DNA from: WTFY01 sp011523795
GTDB lineage: Bacteria; Pseudomonadota; Gammaproteobacteria; UBA4575
Assembly: GCA_965207475.1 (NCBI GenBank)
Contig: OZ242278.1
Location: 1,302,001-1,366,000, forward strand
Direction of reading: 5' to 3'
DNA length: 64,000 nucleotides
The notes under the pieces are model-generated. The model saw only the letters and a program-made list of their open reading frames with translations. It was not told the DNA's origin and searched no databases. Both the position numbers and the translations under genes were made by a program. Shown here in pieces: positions 17,308 to 25,788 of this stretch; within the stretch, counting starts at the first letter, position 1; every line of letters starts with the position of its first letter.

Positions 17308-18849
17308 ATGCAAAAAGACGGCTCCACACCTATCCGGGCAATCGACCCCTCTTCGCTTCACGGGCCATCCTCCCGGGTGGGCGCCCGGCGTTCTCCTGTC
17401 GCGGTGCGCATGCTTGTCGCCCTGGTGTTCATCGTGCTGGCCGGATGCGTAGTGGTCGTATTTCTGGTACTGCCGGAATACGTGAACGAGGCACGCCAGC
17501 CGGACAGGACGGTCAGCAGCCCGGCGCGCACCGAAGACACGCCTCGTGAAACCGCATCACCGCCTGCCAGGCCCGTGCCCGTCGTTCCGGATGCCCCTGC
17601 ACCGTCCGGGCCCGCACAGCAAGCCATGAAACGCCAGGCTGAAGCTCTGCTGCTGGACATCATCGAAAAACAGGAATGGCTCCGGCAGCGAGGCGTCAGC
17701 CTCTGGGCAGCCGGCGAGTACGACCTGGCGGTATCGGCCGGCCAGGCAGGGGACGAGGCCTTTCGAACCCGGGCATTCTCCGAGGCCGTCCGCCATTACG
17801 AGCAGGCCGTGCACGCATTGCATGAGCTTGAAAGGCGGGCTGCACAGGTTCTCGGCGAACAGCTGGTGCTGGGAGAAGAGGCCCTTGAACGCAACCAGGG
17901 TGAAACCGCGATGCGGCATTTCGAACTGGCCCAGGCCATCGATCCGCGAAACCCGCGGGTCATGAACGGGCTGAAGCGGGCGAACACGATCCATGCGCTG
18001 TTCTCACTGCTGGAAAAAGGCGGCAACCTTGAGGCCGCCGGGCGGTTCCCGGAGGCCGAACGGACCTACCGGCAAGCTGTGGAACTGGACCCGCTTTCAG
18101 CGGATGCCCGGACCGCCTTGCAGCGGGTGACTGCCCAGCTCACCGAGGAACAGTTCAGAAAGCTTGTCGTACAGGGGTATGCCTGGCTGGATGCGCGCCG
18201 GTTCCAGGATGCCCGCGAGGCATTCAGAAAAGCACACAAGCTGATGCCGGATTCAAAGCAGCCTGCCAAGGGACTGGCCAGCGTGGACCAGGCTGTGCAT
18301 GATGAAAAGGTCGAGTCCCTGAAAATCGAGGCGGAACATTTTGAACTGCAGCAGGAATGGGGTTTGGCCTTGCAAAGCTGGCAACAGCTCCTGGGCCTTG
18401 AACCCGGTGCCGGTTATGCCGTGGAGGGCGCTGCGCGCGCCCGGCTGCGTGATGCGCTGCTGGAACGACTCGAATATCACATCCGTGCCCCGCAGCGCCT
18501 GAGTTCAGCCGGTGTAGCGGCCGAGGCCCGCGCGTTGCTGGACGAGGTCGCGGCGGTGAAAGGCGGGCCCGGCAACCGGATCCTGGACAGGGCTGCCGTC
18601 CTTGAAGAAACCCTGGTCCTTGCAAACCGGCCAGTCCCGATCACGCTGCAGTCTGACAACGAGACCGATGTGACCCTTCTCAGGGTGGGCAGACTGGGGC
18701 GTTTCCAGCGCCATGAAATCCTGCTCAAGCCGGGCCGGTATACCCTCGTCGGGTCACGTCCGGGCTACCGCGATATCAGGAAAATTCTTGATGTGACCCT
18801 GGGCATGGAAACCGGCCGCCTCACGATTCGCTGCGAAGAGCCGATATGA
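17308..18849 (+). CDS. TPR-containing single-pass membrane protein with a C-terminal PEGA-like domain
   Basis: ATG 17308 is preferred over the TTG at 17272. The 513-residue protein has a short basic cytoplasmic tail, one membrane helix (about residues 31-55, MLVALVFIVLAGCVVVVFLV), a Pro/Ala-rich linker, and then helical repeats of TPR type (for example HFELAQAIDPRNPRVMNGL and AERTYRQAVELDPLSADART). The last 75 residues (VTLLRVGRLGRFQRHEILLK, GRYTLVGSRPGYRDI) resemble a PEGA domain like those in the next protein. It probably exposes a protein-binding scaffold to the periplasm. Gene spacing and direction fit one operon with its neighbours. Confidence 0.78.
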   Translation: MQKDGSTPIRAIDPSSLHGPSSRVGARRSPVAVRMLVALVFIVLAGCVVVVFLVLPEYVNEARQPDRTVSSPARTEDTPRETASPPARPVPVVPDAPAPSGPAQQAMKRQAEALLLDIIEKQEWLRQRGVSLWAAGEYDLAVSAGQAGDEAFRTRAFSEAVRHYEQAVHALHELERRAAQVLGEQLVLGEEALERNQGETAMRHFELAQAIDPRNPRVMNGLKRANTIHALFSLLEKGGNLEAAGRFPEAERTYRQAVELDPLSADARTALQRVTAQLTEEQFRKLVVQGYAWLDARRFQDAREAFRKAHKLMPDSKQPAKGLASVDQAVHDEKVESLKIEAEHFELQQEWGLALQSWQQLLGLEPGAGYAVEGAARARLRDALLERLEYHIRAPQRLSSAGVAAEARALLDEVAAVKGGPGNRILDRAAVLEETLVLANRPVPITLQSDNETDVTLLRVGRLGRFQRHEILLKPGRYTLVGSRPGYRDIRKILDVTLGMETGRLTIRCEEPI

Positions 18850-18864
18850 CCCGGCAGGCGCACC

Positions 18865-21276
18865 GTGCCGGCTAGGCCCGTCCGGCAGGTCTGTATCGCC
18901 GACGTGCGAGGACCCCGGTTTTACACGCACACGGATTTTCCGCTGGCCATCGGCATCGGTCCGGACTCGGGCGTGTGTATCGGGGACTCCGAGCCTTCCA
19001 GTATTGTCGCCTTCCTGGTCTTCCTGACAGACCGGGTCCGTGTCGAACTGCAGGACCGGGGCGGTTTGATCCGGGTGAACGGGCAGCTTCCCGTGCAGCG
19101 CCAGGCACTTGAGCACGACGATCGCCTGCAGGTCGGGGATTCCACCTTCCTCGTCGAGCATATCGGTGACACGTTTTCCCTGTCCCTGCATGAAGACCCT
19201 TCCCTGGCCCCGTCGCAGCCGCGCCTGGCGGGGCACGGAGAACTGATCGAGCCGGTTGCCCCGGCAACCGAAGCCCGGAAGCAGCGCGGGAAAAAGCGTC
19301 CGGGCGTACTGGGCTGGGCGGCAGCCCTCATCTTTTCGGCGCTGGCCCTGGTTTTGCTCCACGTGTTCACGGCCAAGAGCCTGCTGATCGAAATCTATCC
19401 CGAGCCCGAGCAGATGACCCTGCACGGCAAAATATGGCCGCTCAGGATCCAGGGGCGCTACCTGGTGCAGCCGGGAGAATACTCGCTTGAAGTGGAAAAG
19501 GCCGGCTACCGGCCACTGAAACGCAAGATCCAGGTCACCCGCCAGGCGTCCCAGGCCCTGGCATTCACCCTGATCAAGCAACCGGGCTACCTGAACCTCA
19601 CGAGCCTGCCCGAGCAGGGAGTCTCCATCACGATCAACCACAAGGCATACGGGACCACGCCCCTGGAAAACCTGGAGCTGCCTGCAGGCACCTACGTGCT
19701 GCAGGCGAGCGCGGACCGGTACCAGCCCTACGCCACCCAGCTGGTCATCGAAGGCAAGCTGGTGTCGCAGGATCTTCACATCCAGCTGCAGCCTGGCTGG
19801 TCGGCCGTTTCCATCGACTCGAGGCCCCAGGCGGCGGAAGTCTGGCTGAATGGCTCGCTGGAAGGCACCACACCGCTGAAACGGGACCTCCTGGCAGGGT
19901 TGTACAGCCTGGAACTGCGCCATCCCGACTACCTGCCCTACAGGACAGACTTCCTGGTAAATGCCAACGAACCGCTGGTGCTGCCCACGGCAGAACTTTT
20001 TGGCAGCAAGAGCCAGCTGGTCATCACCAGCATTCCTCCGCAGGCCACGGTATATGCCGCCGGCAAGGAGCTAGGCCGCACCCCGCTGACAGCAAGGCTC
20101 CATCCCAACACCGAACACAGCATCACGCTTGCCAAACCCGGATACCGCAGCAGCCAGCAGGCCGTCCTGATGAAGCCAGGCGAAAAACAGACGCTTACGA
20201 TACATCTCGAGGCGATCCTCGGAACCGTGATCGTGCATGCCGATCCCGAAGGTTCGGAGGTGTTCGTGCAGGACCGGCTTGCCGGCCAGGGTACCGTGAA
20301 ACTGACACTGCCCAGCACTCCCCAACGCCTGGAGGTCCGAAAACCGGGATACGAGATCCACCGGCAGCTGATTACACCGGCCCCGGGCGCACCGCAGGTC
20401 ATCCACGTCCAGCTCCACCGCAAGGCGCGGCCTGCCGTCCCCCAGGCTCCGGAACGGGTCCATACCAGCCAGGCACAGGAACTGGTGCTGATCCGGGGCG
20501 GAACCTTCGCCATGGGGGCACCACGCCGTGAGCAGGGCCGACGGACCAACGAGACGCAGCACACGGTGACGCTGCAAAAACCGTTCTACGTGTCCACGAC
20601 CGAGGTCACCAATGCCCGGTTTGCAGCGTTCATGCCCTCCCATCATTCCGGGGCGTACCGGGGGCACGACCTGTCCGCCCCGGATCTTCCGGTCGCGAAT
20701 GTTCGCTGGGAAGATGCCGCACGCTACTGCAACTGGCTGAGTGAACGTGAAGGGCTGGAGAGCGTGTACCAGGAACGAAACGGCACGTGGGTAGCCAAAA
20801 ACCCCATCCCTTCCGGGTACCGCCTGCCCACGGAAAGCGAGTGGGAATGGGTCGCACGCGTGCGCCAGGACGGTACGCTGAAGAAATATGCCTGGGGCAG
20901 CGGATTCCCTCCCGTCGAGCGCTCTGGAAACTATGCCGACCGGTCTGCGGCAGGCATCCTCTCCGCCACGATCGGCGATTATGACGACGGATTCGCAGCC
21001 GCCTCACCGGTGGGCAGCTTCGAGCCCAACTCCCTTGGCATTTTCGACCTGGACGGCAACGTGGCAGAGTGGTGCCACGACTACCACAGCGTCTATCCGG
21101 CCCTGAGCGAGGAATCGTACGTGGACCCGACCGGCCCCGAATCGGGAAGCAAGCACGTCATCCGCGGGGCATCGTGGATGCGCAGCACCCTCGCCAACAC
21201 TCGACTCAGCTACCGGGATCAGGATAATACTCCACGTATGGACGTAGGTTTTCGCATTGCCCGGTACCCGGACTGA
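18865..21276 (+). CDS. membrane protein with FHA-like cytosolic part, PEGA repeats and FGE-sulfatase-fold (SUMF1) domain
   Basis: The 803-residue protein starts at GTG 18865. Residues 1-115 look like a divergent FHA domain (IRVNGQLPVQ, LEHDDRLQVGDSTFLVE). One membrane helix follows (about 147-168, GVLGWAAALIFSALALVLLHVF). About 360 residues of PEGA-type beta repeats come next (LPAGTYVLQAS, LLAGLYSLELRHPDYLP, RLHPNTEHSITLAKPGYRS). From about residue 537 there is an FGE/SUMF1-fold domain (LVLIRGGTFAMG, TEVTNARFAAF, YRLPTESEWEW, LGIFDLDGNVAEW, DVGFRIARY). The Cys pair used by true formylglycine enzymes is missing in RGASWMRSTLANTRLSYR, so it is probably a structural or binding domain, as in GldJ/GldK of gliding bacteria. 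Confidence 0.88.
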   Translation: MPARPVRQVCIADVRGPRFYTHTDFPLAIGIGPDSGVCIGDSEPSSIVAFLVFLTDRVRVELQDRGGLIRVNGQLPVQRQALEHDDRLQVGDSTFLVEHIGDTFSLSLHEDPSLAPSQPRLAGHGELIEPVAPATEARKQRGKKRPGVLGWAAALIFSALALVLLHVFTAKSLLIEIYPEPEQMTLHGKIWPLRIQGRYLVQPGEYSLEVEKAGYRPLKRKIQVTRQASQALAFTLIKQPGYLNLTSLPEQGVSITINHKAYGTTPLENLELPAGTYVLQASADRYQPYATQLVIEGKLVSQDLHIQLQPGWSAVSIDSRPQAAEVWLNGSLEGTTPLKRDLLAGLYSLELRHPDYLPYRTDFLVNANEPLVLPTAELFGSKSQLVITSIPPQATVYAAGKELGRTPLTARLHPNTEHSITLAKPGYRSSQQAVLMKPGEKQTLTIHLEAILGTVIVHADPEGSEVFVQDRLAGQGTVKLTLPSTPQRLEVRKPGYEIHRQLITPAPGAPQVIHVQLHRKARPAVPQAPERVHTSQAQELVLIRGGTFAMGAPRREQGRRTNETQHTVTLQKPFYVSTTEVTNARFAAFMPSHHSGAYRGHDLSAPDLPVANVRWEDAARYCNWLSEREGLESVYQERNGTWVAKNPIPSGYRLPTESEWEWVARVRQDGTLKKYAWGSGFPPVERSGNYADRSAAGILSATIGDYDDGFAAASPVGSFEPNSLGIFDLDGNVAEWCHDYHSVYPALSEESYVDPTGPESGSKHVIRGASWMRSTLANTRLSYRDQDNTPRMDVGFRIARYPD

Positions 21277-21280
21277 ATCC

Positions 21281-21520
21281 GTGAGAATTCAAACCGCACT
21301 GCTGGCCATGATGCTCGGATTCGTTCCGGGAGGAGTACCGGTCCATGCACAAGAACCCGCCGACGAGGCGCAACACACCGAATCCCGGGCGGAAACGACC
21401 GATGGCAGCAGGACCCGTGAAGGAAAACCTGGCCGCCACCCGGTCAGGACCCTTGAGGAATTTATCCCCAGTGAGGAGATTTCCGCTGACAAGCCCGTCA
21501 GCTTCCCGGCGGATATCTGA
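21281..21520 (+). CDS. small secreted protein of the envelope operon, 79 aa
   Basis: GTG 21281 gives a signal peptide (IQTALLAMMLGFVPGGVPVHAQ, cleavage after HAQ) and about 55 mature residues that are acidic and hydrophilic. They end in a distinctive tail: RTLEEFIPSEEISADKPVSF followed by PADI. An earlier in-frame ATG at 21257 overlaps the preceding gene and puts residues before the signal. It lies four bases after the PEGA/FGE gene and six before the channel gene. A short periplasmic peptide in a motor operon might be a regulator or plug; that is speculation. Confidence 0.65.
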   Translation: MRIQTALLAMMLGFVPGGVPVHAQEPADEAQHTESRAETTDGSRTREGKPGRHPVRTLEEFIPSEEISADKPVSFPADI

Positions 21521-21526
21521 CTGCCC

Positions 21527-22324
21527 ATGAAGAAACCGTTTTCCTCCGAACTCGTATACCAGCTTTTCAGCCTGCTGGTCATCATCATCATCGTGCACGC
21601 CGTGTACGTGACCGTCATCCGGCCCACTGCGCAGGTCGAACTTGAACTGCAGGCCGAGCAGATCAACCTGGACAGGAACTTCGTGCCGAAACGCTCGGTG
21701 TACGTACTGGTTCGCGATTACGAGCAGGAGGCCTGTTTCATCCTGATGCTGTGGGCCCTGGTCATCATGGGCCACAAGGCTGCCCGGCTGTTCAGGGAAC
21801 GGGGCATGCTGGAACTGGACATCCTGCACGCCAAGGAAGGCATCAAGTTCCTGCCGCAGGACATGCACAGGCTCTCCAGGCAGATCCAGTCCCTGCCTTC
21901 CGACCAGCAGGACTACCTGCTTCCCCGGGCGCTGCTGACGGCACTGCACCGCTTCGGTTCCACGCAGAACGTCCAAGACGTTTCCTCCGCGACCGGCACC
22001 GTGTGCGAGTCGGAGTCCGAGCGCCTGGATTCCGAGCTGTCCATCATCCGCTACACCACCTGGGCCATCCCCTCGATCGGCTTCCTGGGAACCGTGCGGG
22101 GTATCGGGGATGCCCTGGGACAGGCACACAAGGCCGTGGAGGGCGATATCGCGGGAGTTACGGAAAGCCTTGGCGTGGCGTTCAATTCCACCCTGATTGC
22201 CCTGTGCATCAGCATCGTGCTGATGTTCGTGGTTCACCAGCTGCAGCGGCTGCAGGAAAGGCTGATCCTGGATACGCAAAACTACTGCAACGACCACCTG
22301 ATTCGCCACCTGCAGGCCAAGTGA
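21527..22324 (+). CDS. MotA/TolQ/ExbB-type proton channel subunit
   Basis: The 265-residue protein has an N-terminal helix (LFSLLVIIIIVHAVYVTVI), a second one (ACFILMLWALVIMGH), and the diagnostic pair of helices at the C-terminal half: IPSIGFLGTVRGIGDALG (about residues 180-197) and SLGVAFNSTLIALCISIVLM (about 209-230). These match the MotA_ExbB family pattern of the A subunit in 5:2 proton-driven motors. The loop between helices 2 and 3 is long and charged, as in TolQ/ExbB. No tolA, tolB, pal, tonB, exbD or motB gene is beside it. The two vWA proteins downstream supply the B-subunit-like helix. Confidence 0.9.
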   Translation: MKKPFSSELVYQLFSLLVIIIIVHAVYVTVIRPTAQVELELQAEQINLDRNFVPKRSVYVLVRDYEQEACFILMLWALVIMGHKAARLFRERGMLELDILHAKEGIKFLPQDMHRLSRQIQSLPSDQQDYLLPRALLTALHRFGSTQNVQDVSSATGTVCESESERLDSELSIIRYTTWAIPSIGFLGTVRGIGDALGQAHKAVEGDIAGVTESLGVAFNSTLIALCISIVLMFVVHQLQRLQERLILDTQNYCNDHLIRHLQAK

Positions 22325-22337
22325 AGGGTCCCGCGCG

Positions 22338-23705
22338 ATGTCCATGCTAGTCATTGACCTGTACGACAGCGGCATCCTGATCAGTGACGGGGACCGCGTG
22401 CTTGCAGACAGCACCAGCTGTGCGCTCATCGAACCCGGCCAGCCCATCCAAACGGGTCGCAGGGCCGCGCAGCAGGCCTGCTTTCGTCCCCAGGACATCT
22501 GCACCCGGTTCTGGAGCCGGCTGCCGGACCGCAGTGCAACACGCCACGAGGTCCCCCATGCGGAAATCGCGCTGCACCACCTGCAGTCCGTCTGGGAACG
22601 GCTCGACCGGCCGGATCATGCGGCGATCCTGGCGGTTTCCGGCATGCTGGACAGGCAAGACCTGGGACTGGTGCTGGGCATCTGCGAAAAGCTTTCCATC
22701 CCGGTACGGGGCATCGTCAGCCGTGCCGCGCTGGCCCTGCTCGGCCCCGCCCCGGTACGTACGCTGGCCTGGCTGGACGTGCTGCAGACCCATGCAATCC
22801 TGTCCGAGCTTCAGCAGGATCACAAGGGGGTGTCCGCCCTCGCTCCCGTCACGCTCATCCCCCAGGGCCTGCCGGCCCTGAACCACATCCTGGCCAAGCG
22901 GATCACCAGGCTGTTCATCGCCAGGACCCGCTTTGACCCCATGCAAAAGCCCGACGACGAACGGCAGTTTCTCGAGAAACTGCCGCGCTGGCTGGCCACC
23001 CTGGGGCAGGAGGAATCCGTTGTGTGCACGTTGCAGGGCACCGGACAGGCCCTTCGAATCCGGCTGGACAGGCATGAGGTGCTGGACATGAACCGGCCCG
23101 TGTTCGAGGCCATCGCCCTGCGCCTGGCTGGCCTGTTCCAGGACCGGGACGCGGTCGCAGTCGTCTGTGCCCCCTCCTGCAGGCAGGTGTTCGGCCTGGA
23201 AGGATTCCTGAAGGGCCTGCCGGGTTGTGCGGTTCTCGGCACCGAACCGCTGCAGCTGGCCCGGCAGGCCCTGCGGTACCGGGAACAGATCACCGCCCGG
23301 CATGCCCCGGTGCACTATACAACCTCCCTGGAGTGGGACCGGGACACGTCCCCGCTGACCCTGGACATTCATCCGGGCAAGCTCGCCGAACTGAATAACC
23401 GCCCCACGCACCTGCTGATTGGCGACCAGGCCTGGCCGCTCGACCGCGAGCTGTGCCTGTCAGCACGAAACGGCACGCATGGGCTGGACCTGGACCCTGC
23501 CTGCGGCGAAGGCGGCCTGTGCCGGATTGCAAGCTCAGGCTGGCTGATCGAGGTGCGGGCTCTGCACGGCCATGCCGTCAGGCTGAACGGAAACCCCCTG
23601 ACCGCACCCCGGTCCGTGCAGCCGGGAGATGCCCTGGACATCGAGGGACACCCGGATGCCTTGCGATTCATCCGGGTTTGCGAACATGAAACGCCGGACG
23701 TTTAA
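22338..23705 (+). CDS. predicted cytoplasmic protein with actin/Hsp70-like N-terminal region and C-terminal FHA-like domain
   Basis: The 455-residue protein has no signal peptide or membrane helix. Its start, MSMLVIDLYDSGILISDG, resembles the phosphate-1 loop of actin/Hsp70-fold ATPases. Middle segments (HAAILAVSGMLDRQDLGLVL, ALRLAGLFQDRDAVAVVCA) suit the same fold, but the adenosine motif is not clear. The last 100 residues (THLLIGDQAWPLDRELCL, GHAVRLNGNPLTAP, VQPGDALDIEG) look like a divergent FHA domain. It would sit on the cytoplasmic face of the complex, perhaps with the FHA-like domain of the PEGA/FGE protein. The fold assignment is moderate. The end overlaps the next gene by 20 bases. 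Confidence 0.6.
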   Translation: MSMLVIDLYDSGILISDGDRVLADSTSCALIEPGQPIQTGRRAAQQACFRPQDICTRFWSRLPDRSATRHEVPHAEIALHHLQSVWERLDRPDHAAILAVSGMLDRQDLGLVLGICEKLSIPVRGIVSRAALALLGPAPVRTLAWLDVLQTHAILSELQQDHKGVSALAPVTLIPQGLPALNHILAKRITRLFIARTRFDPMQKPDDERQFLEKLPRWLATLGQEESVVCTLQGTGQALRIRLDRHEVLDMNRPVFEAIALRLAGLFQDRDAVAVVCAPSCRQVFGLEGFLKGLPGCAVLGTEPLQLARQALRYREQITARHAPVHYTTSLEWDRDTSPLTLDIHPGKLAELNNRPTHLLIGDQAWPLDRELCLSARNGTHGLDLDPACGEGGLCRIASSGWLIEVRALHGHAVRLNGNPLTAPRSVQPGDALDIEGHPDALRFIRVCEHETPDV

Positions 23706-24777
23706 CGCATTCAGCCTCTCGTTCCTGGACGTGATGTTCTGCGGGTTCGGGGCCGTCATCCTGTTTTTCATGATCATCAACGCCGACACCCAGGCCCGCA
23801 GGCAGGACCTGCATGACACAAGTCGCAACGAGGCGGACCGCCTGCAGACGGAAGTGCTGGAGGCCGAGCGGCATGCGGCACAGACCAGGAACACGCTGCA
23901 GGACCTGGACGACACGCTGGTACAGGCCCGTGGACGGACAGTCCAGGTCATCGAAACCATCGACACGCGGAATGTCCAGCTTGCACGACTGCAGGAAGAA
24001 ACCCTGGCCAGGCTGCAGCATATCGAGGCCCTCAAGGCCGACCTGAAATCACTGGAACAGGATTTTCGCCGCCTGGAAGCCGGTGCAAAGCCGTCGCCGG
24101 ACCAGGGAGACCGCCTGCGCCGGTTCACCGGGCAGGGACAGCGGCAGTACCTGAGCGGCCTCAGAATGGGAGGCGAGCGGATCCTGATCCTGGTGGACAG
24201 TTCCGCGAGCATGCTGGCGGACCGCATCATCAACGTGCTGCGGTTCAGAAACCTGCCCCCCGGGGAACGGGTGCGTGCGGCCAAGTGGCAGCAGGTCCTG
24301 CACACGGTCGACTGGATCACCACCCGCATCCCGACTGAAAGCAGCTTCCAGCTCTACACGTTCAACGAAACCAGTGCACCCGTGTACACGCTCCCCGACA
24401 GCACATGGCTCGACGGGGGCAATGTACGGCACCTGGATGCCGCGGTGGACCGCCTGTACGGGATCGCGCCCGAAAAGGGCACGAGCCTTTACCGGGCCTT
24501 CGAATCGATCGGTCAGCTTTCCCCGCCCCCGGATACCGTCTACCTGCTCACGGACGGACTGCCGACGCAGGGCAAATCCAGGCCTCTCGGAAGCAAGGTC
24601 TCCGCAAAGGCCCGCAAAAAACTGTTCCGGACCGCACTGGAGATGCTGCCCGGGGACATCCCCGTCAACATCATCCTGTTTAACATGGAAGGGGACCCGG
24701 ATGCCTCCAGTGAATACTGGAAACTGGCACGCAGTACCCGGGGAAGTTTTTTCAGCCCTTCCAGGGACTGGCCCTGA
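23686..24777 (+). CDS. vWA-domain protein with ExbD/TolR-like N-terminal membrane helix (B-subunit-like 1)
   Basis: The start at 23686 gives 363 residues. After a basic N-terminus (MKRRTF) comes FSLSFLDVMFCGFGAVILFF, a membrane helix with Asp15 at its beginning. In ExbD and TolR the proton-carrying Asp sits in a matching FID/LLDV context. A long coiled coil follows (about residues 40-135, DRLQTEVLEAERHAAQ), then a von Willebrand A domain with the metal-site motif D171-S-S-A-S175 in ILILVDSSASML and LLTDGLPTQG (Asp290). With N-in topology the vWA domain is periplasmic. It forms a pair with the next gene and probably assembles with the channel subunit. Confidence 0.85.
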   Translation: MKRRTFNAFSLSFLDVMFCGFGAVILFFMIINADTQARRQDLHDTSRNEADRLQTEVLEAERHAAQTRNTLQDLDDTLVQARGRTVQVIETIDTRNVQLARLQEETLARLQHIEALKADLKSLEQDFRRLEAGAKPSPDQGDRLRRFTGQGQRQYLSGLRMGGERILILVDSSASMLADRIINVLRFRNLPPGERVRAAKWQQVLHTVDWITTRIPTESSFQLYTFNETSAPVYTLPDSTWLDGGNVRHLDAAVDRLYGIAPEKGTSLYRAFESIGQLSPPPDTVYLLTDGLPTQGKSRPLGSKVSAKARKKLFRTALEMLPGDIPVNIILFNMEGDPDASSEYWKLARSTRGSFFSPSRDWP

Positions 24778-24780
24778 GCC

Positions 24781-25788
24781 ATGAAGCCGCGCAGAAGCAT
24801 CGAGATTTTCAGCCTGTCCTTCCTGGACTGTGTCTGCTGCGGTTTCGGCGCACTGATCCTGTTGCTGGTACTGTCCAAGACGGCGGAACCGGTCATCTTC
24901 GACCAGTACGGCGAGGACCTGGACCGGACGATCGCAGCATTGCAGCAGCAACTGCACGAGCTGCGTGGTGAAAGCCACGTGCTCAACCGCGAACTGGTGA
25001 GCAAAAAACAGCAGCTCGCCGAGGAAGAGAAAAGGATCGCACGCCTGCAGGCCGACCTGTCTGCCATACGGGGCAGGTTCTCCGCCTCCAGCGAAGACGC
25101 ATCCGTACAGAACAGGATCGAAGGCCAGTTGCTGCAGGCACGCCAGATGCTGACGGAAGCGATGCGCCGACTGCAGCAGCAGGATCCTCCCCGAACCCTG
25201 CCAGAGGAAGACACCATCGCAGGCATACCGGTCGACAGCGAATACGTCATCTTCATTATCGACACTTCCGGCAGCATGCTGAATCACGGCTGGACCTCGG
25301 TCCAGCAGAAGCTGACCGAAGCGCTGGATGCGTACCCGAAAGTCAAGGGCATGCAGGTCATGAATGACATGGGCGAATACATGTTCAGCCAGTATGCCGG
25401 CAGGTGGATTCCCGACACGCCTGCACGCCGCCAGGCGGTTCTCAGGCGCCTGCGCGACTGGCAGCCGTTCAGCAACAGCAGCCCGGTCGAGGGCATCACC
25501 ACGGCCATCCGCACATTCCAGGCGCAGGACCAGCGCATCAGCCTGTACGTGTTCGGCGACGAGTTCACCGGACCCTCCATCGAGTCCGTGTTGCACGAAG
25601 TGAGCACGATCAACCGCAAGGACCTGCAGGGAAACCGGAGGGTGCGCATCCATGCCGTAGGCTTCCCGATCCAGTTTTCCCGCCCGGAATCCGAGCAGGT
25701 CAGCGGGGTCCGCTTCGCCACCCTGATGCGCGCCCTGTGCGAGCAGAACGGCGGAACGTTCATCGGCCTCGACTCCCACACACCCTGA
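24781..25788 (+). CDS. vWA-domain protein with ExbD/TolR-like N-terminal membrane helix (B-subunit-like 2)
   Basis: The 335-residue protein repeats the plan of the preceding one: basic start (MKPRRS), membrane helix FSLSFLDCVCCGFGALILLL with Asp16, coiled coil (about residues 40-125, HVLNRELVSKKQQLAEEEKR) and a vWA domain with D161-T-S-G-S165 in VIFIIDTSGSML, then SSPVEGITTAI and LYVFGDEF. The shared pattern FSLSFLDxxxCGFGAxIL shows that the two are paralogues. They could act as a heterodimeric B subunit with metal-dependent binding of partners in the periplasm or at peptidoglycan. It is the last gene of the operon and converges with cysC. Confidence 0.85.
   Translation: MKPRRSIEIFSLSFLDCVCCGFGALILLLVLSKTAEPVIFDQYGEDLDRTIAALQQQLHELRGESHVLNRELVSKKQQLAEEEKRIARLQADLSAIRGRFSASSEDASVQNRIEGQLLQARQMLTEAMRRLQQQDPPRTLPEEDTIAGIPVDSEYVIFIIDTSGSMLNHGWTSVQQKLTEALDAYPKVKGMQVMNDMGEYMFSQYAGRWIPDTPARRQAVLRRLRDWQPFSNSSPVEGITTAIRTFQAQDQRISLYVFGDEFTGPSIESVLHEVSTINRKDLQGNRRVRIHAVGFPIQFSRPESEQVSGVRFATLMRALCEQNGGTFIGLDSHTP

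Noticed and set aside
24049..25779. 576-codon minus-strand frame opposite the vWA genes
   Set aside because: High GC leaves long antisense frames; it has no recognisable domain and the plus-strand genes are clear.
21527..25788. Tol-Pal, Exb or flagellar Mot system
   Set aside because: No tolA, tolB, pal, tonB, OmpA-like or flagellar genes; the B-like subunits carry vWA domains instead.
21527..25788. Zorya anti-phage system
   Set aside because: Zorya needs ZorA with a long cytosolic tail, a peptidoglycan-binding ZorB, and ZorC/ZorD or ZorE; none is present.
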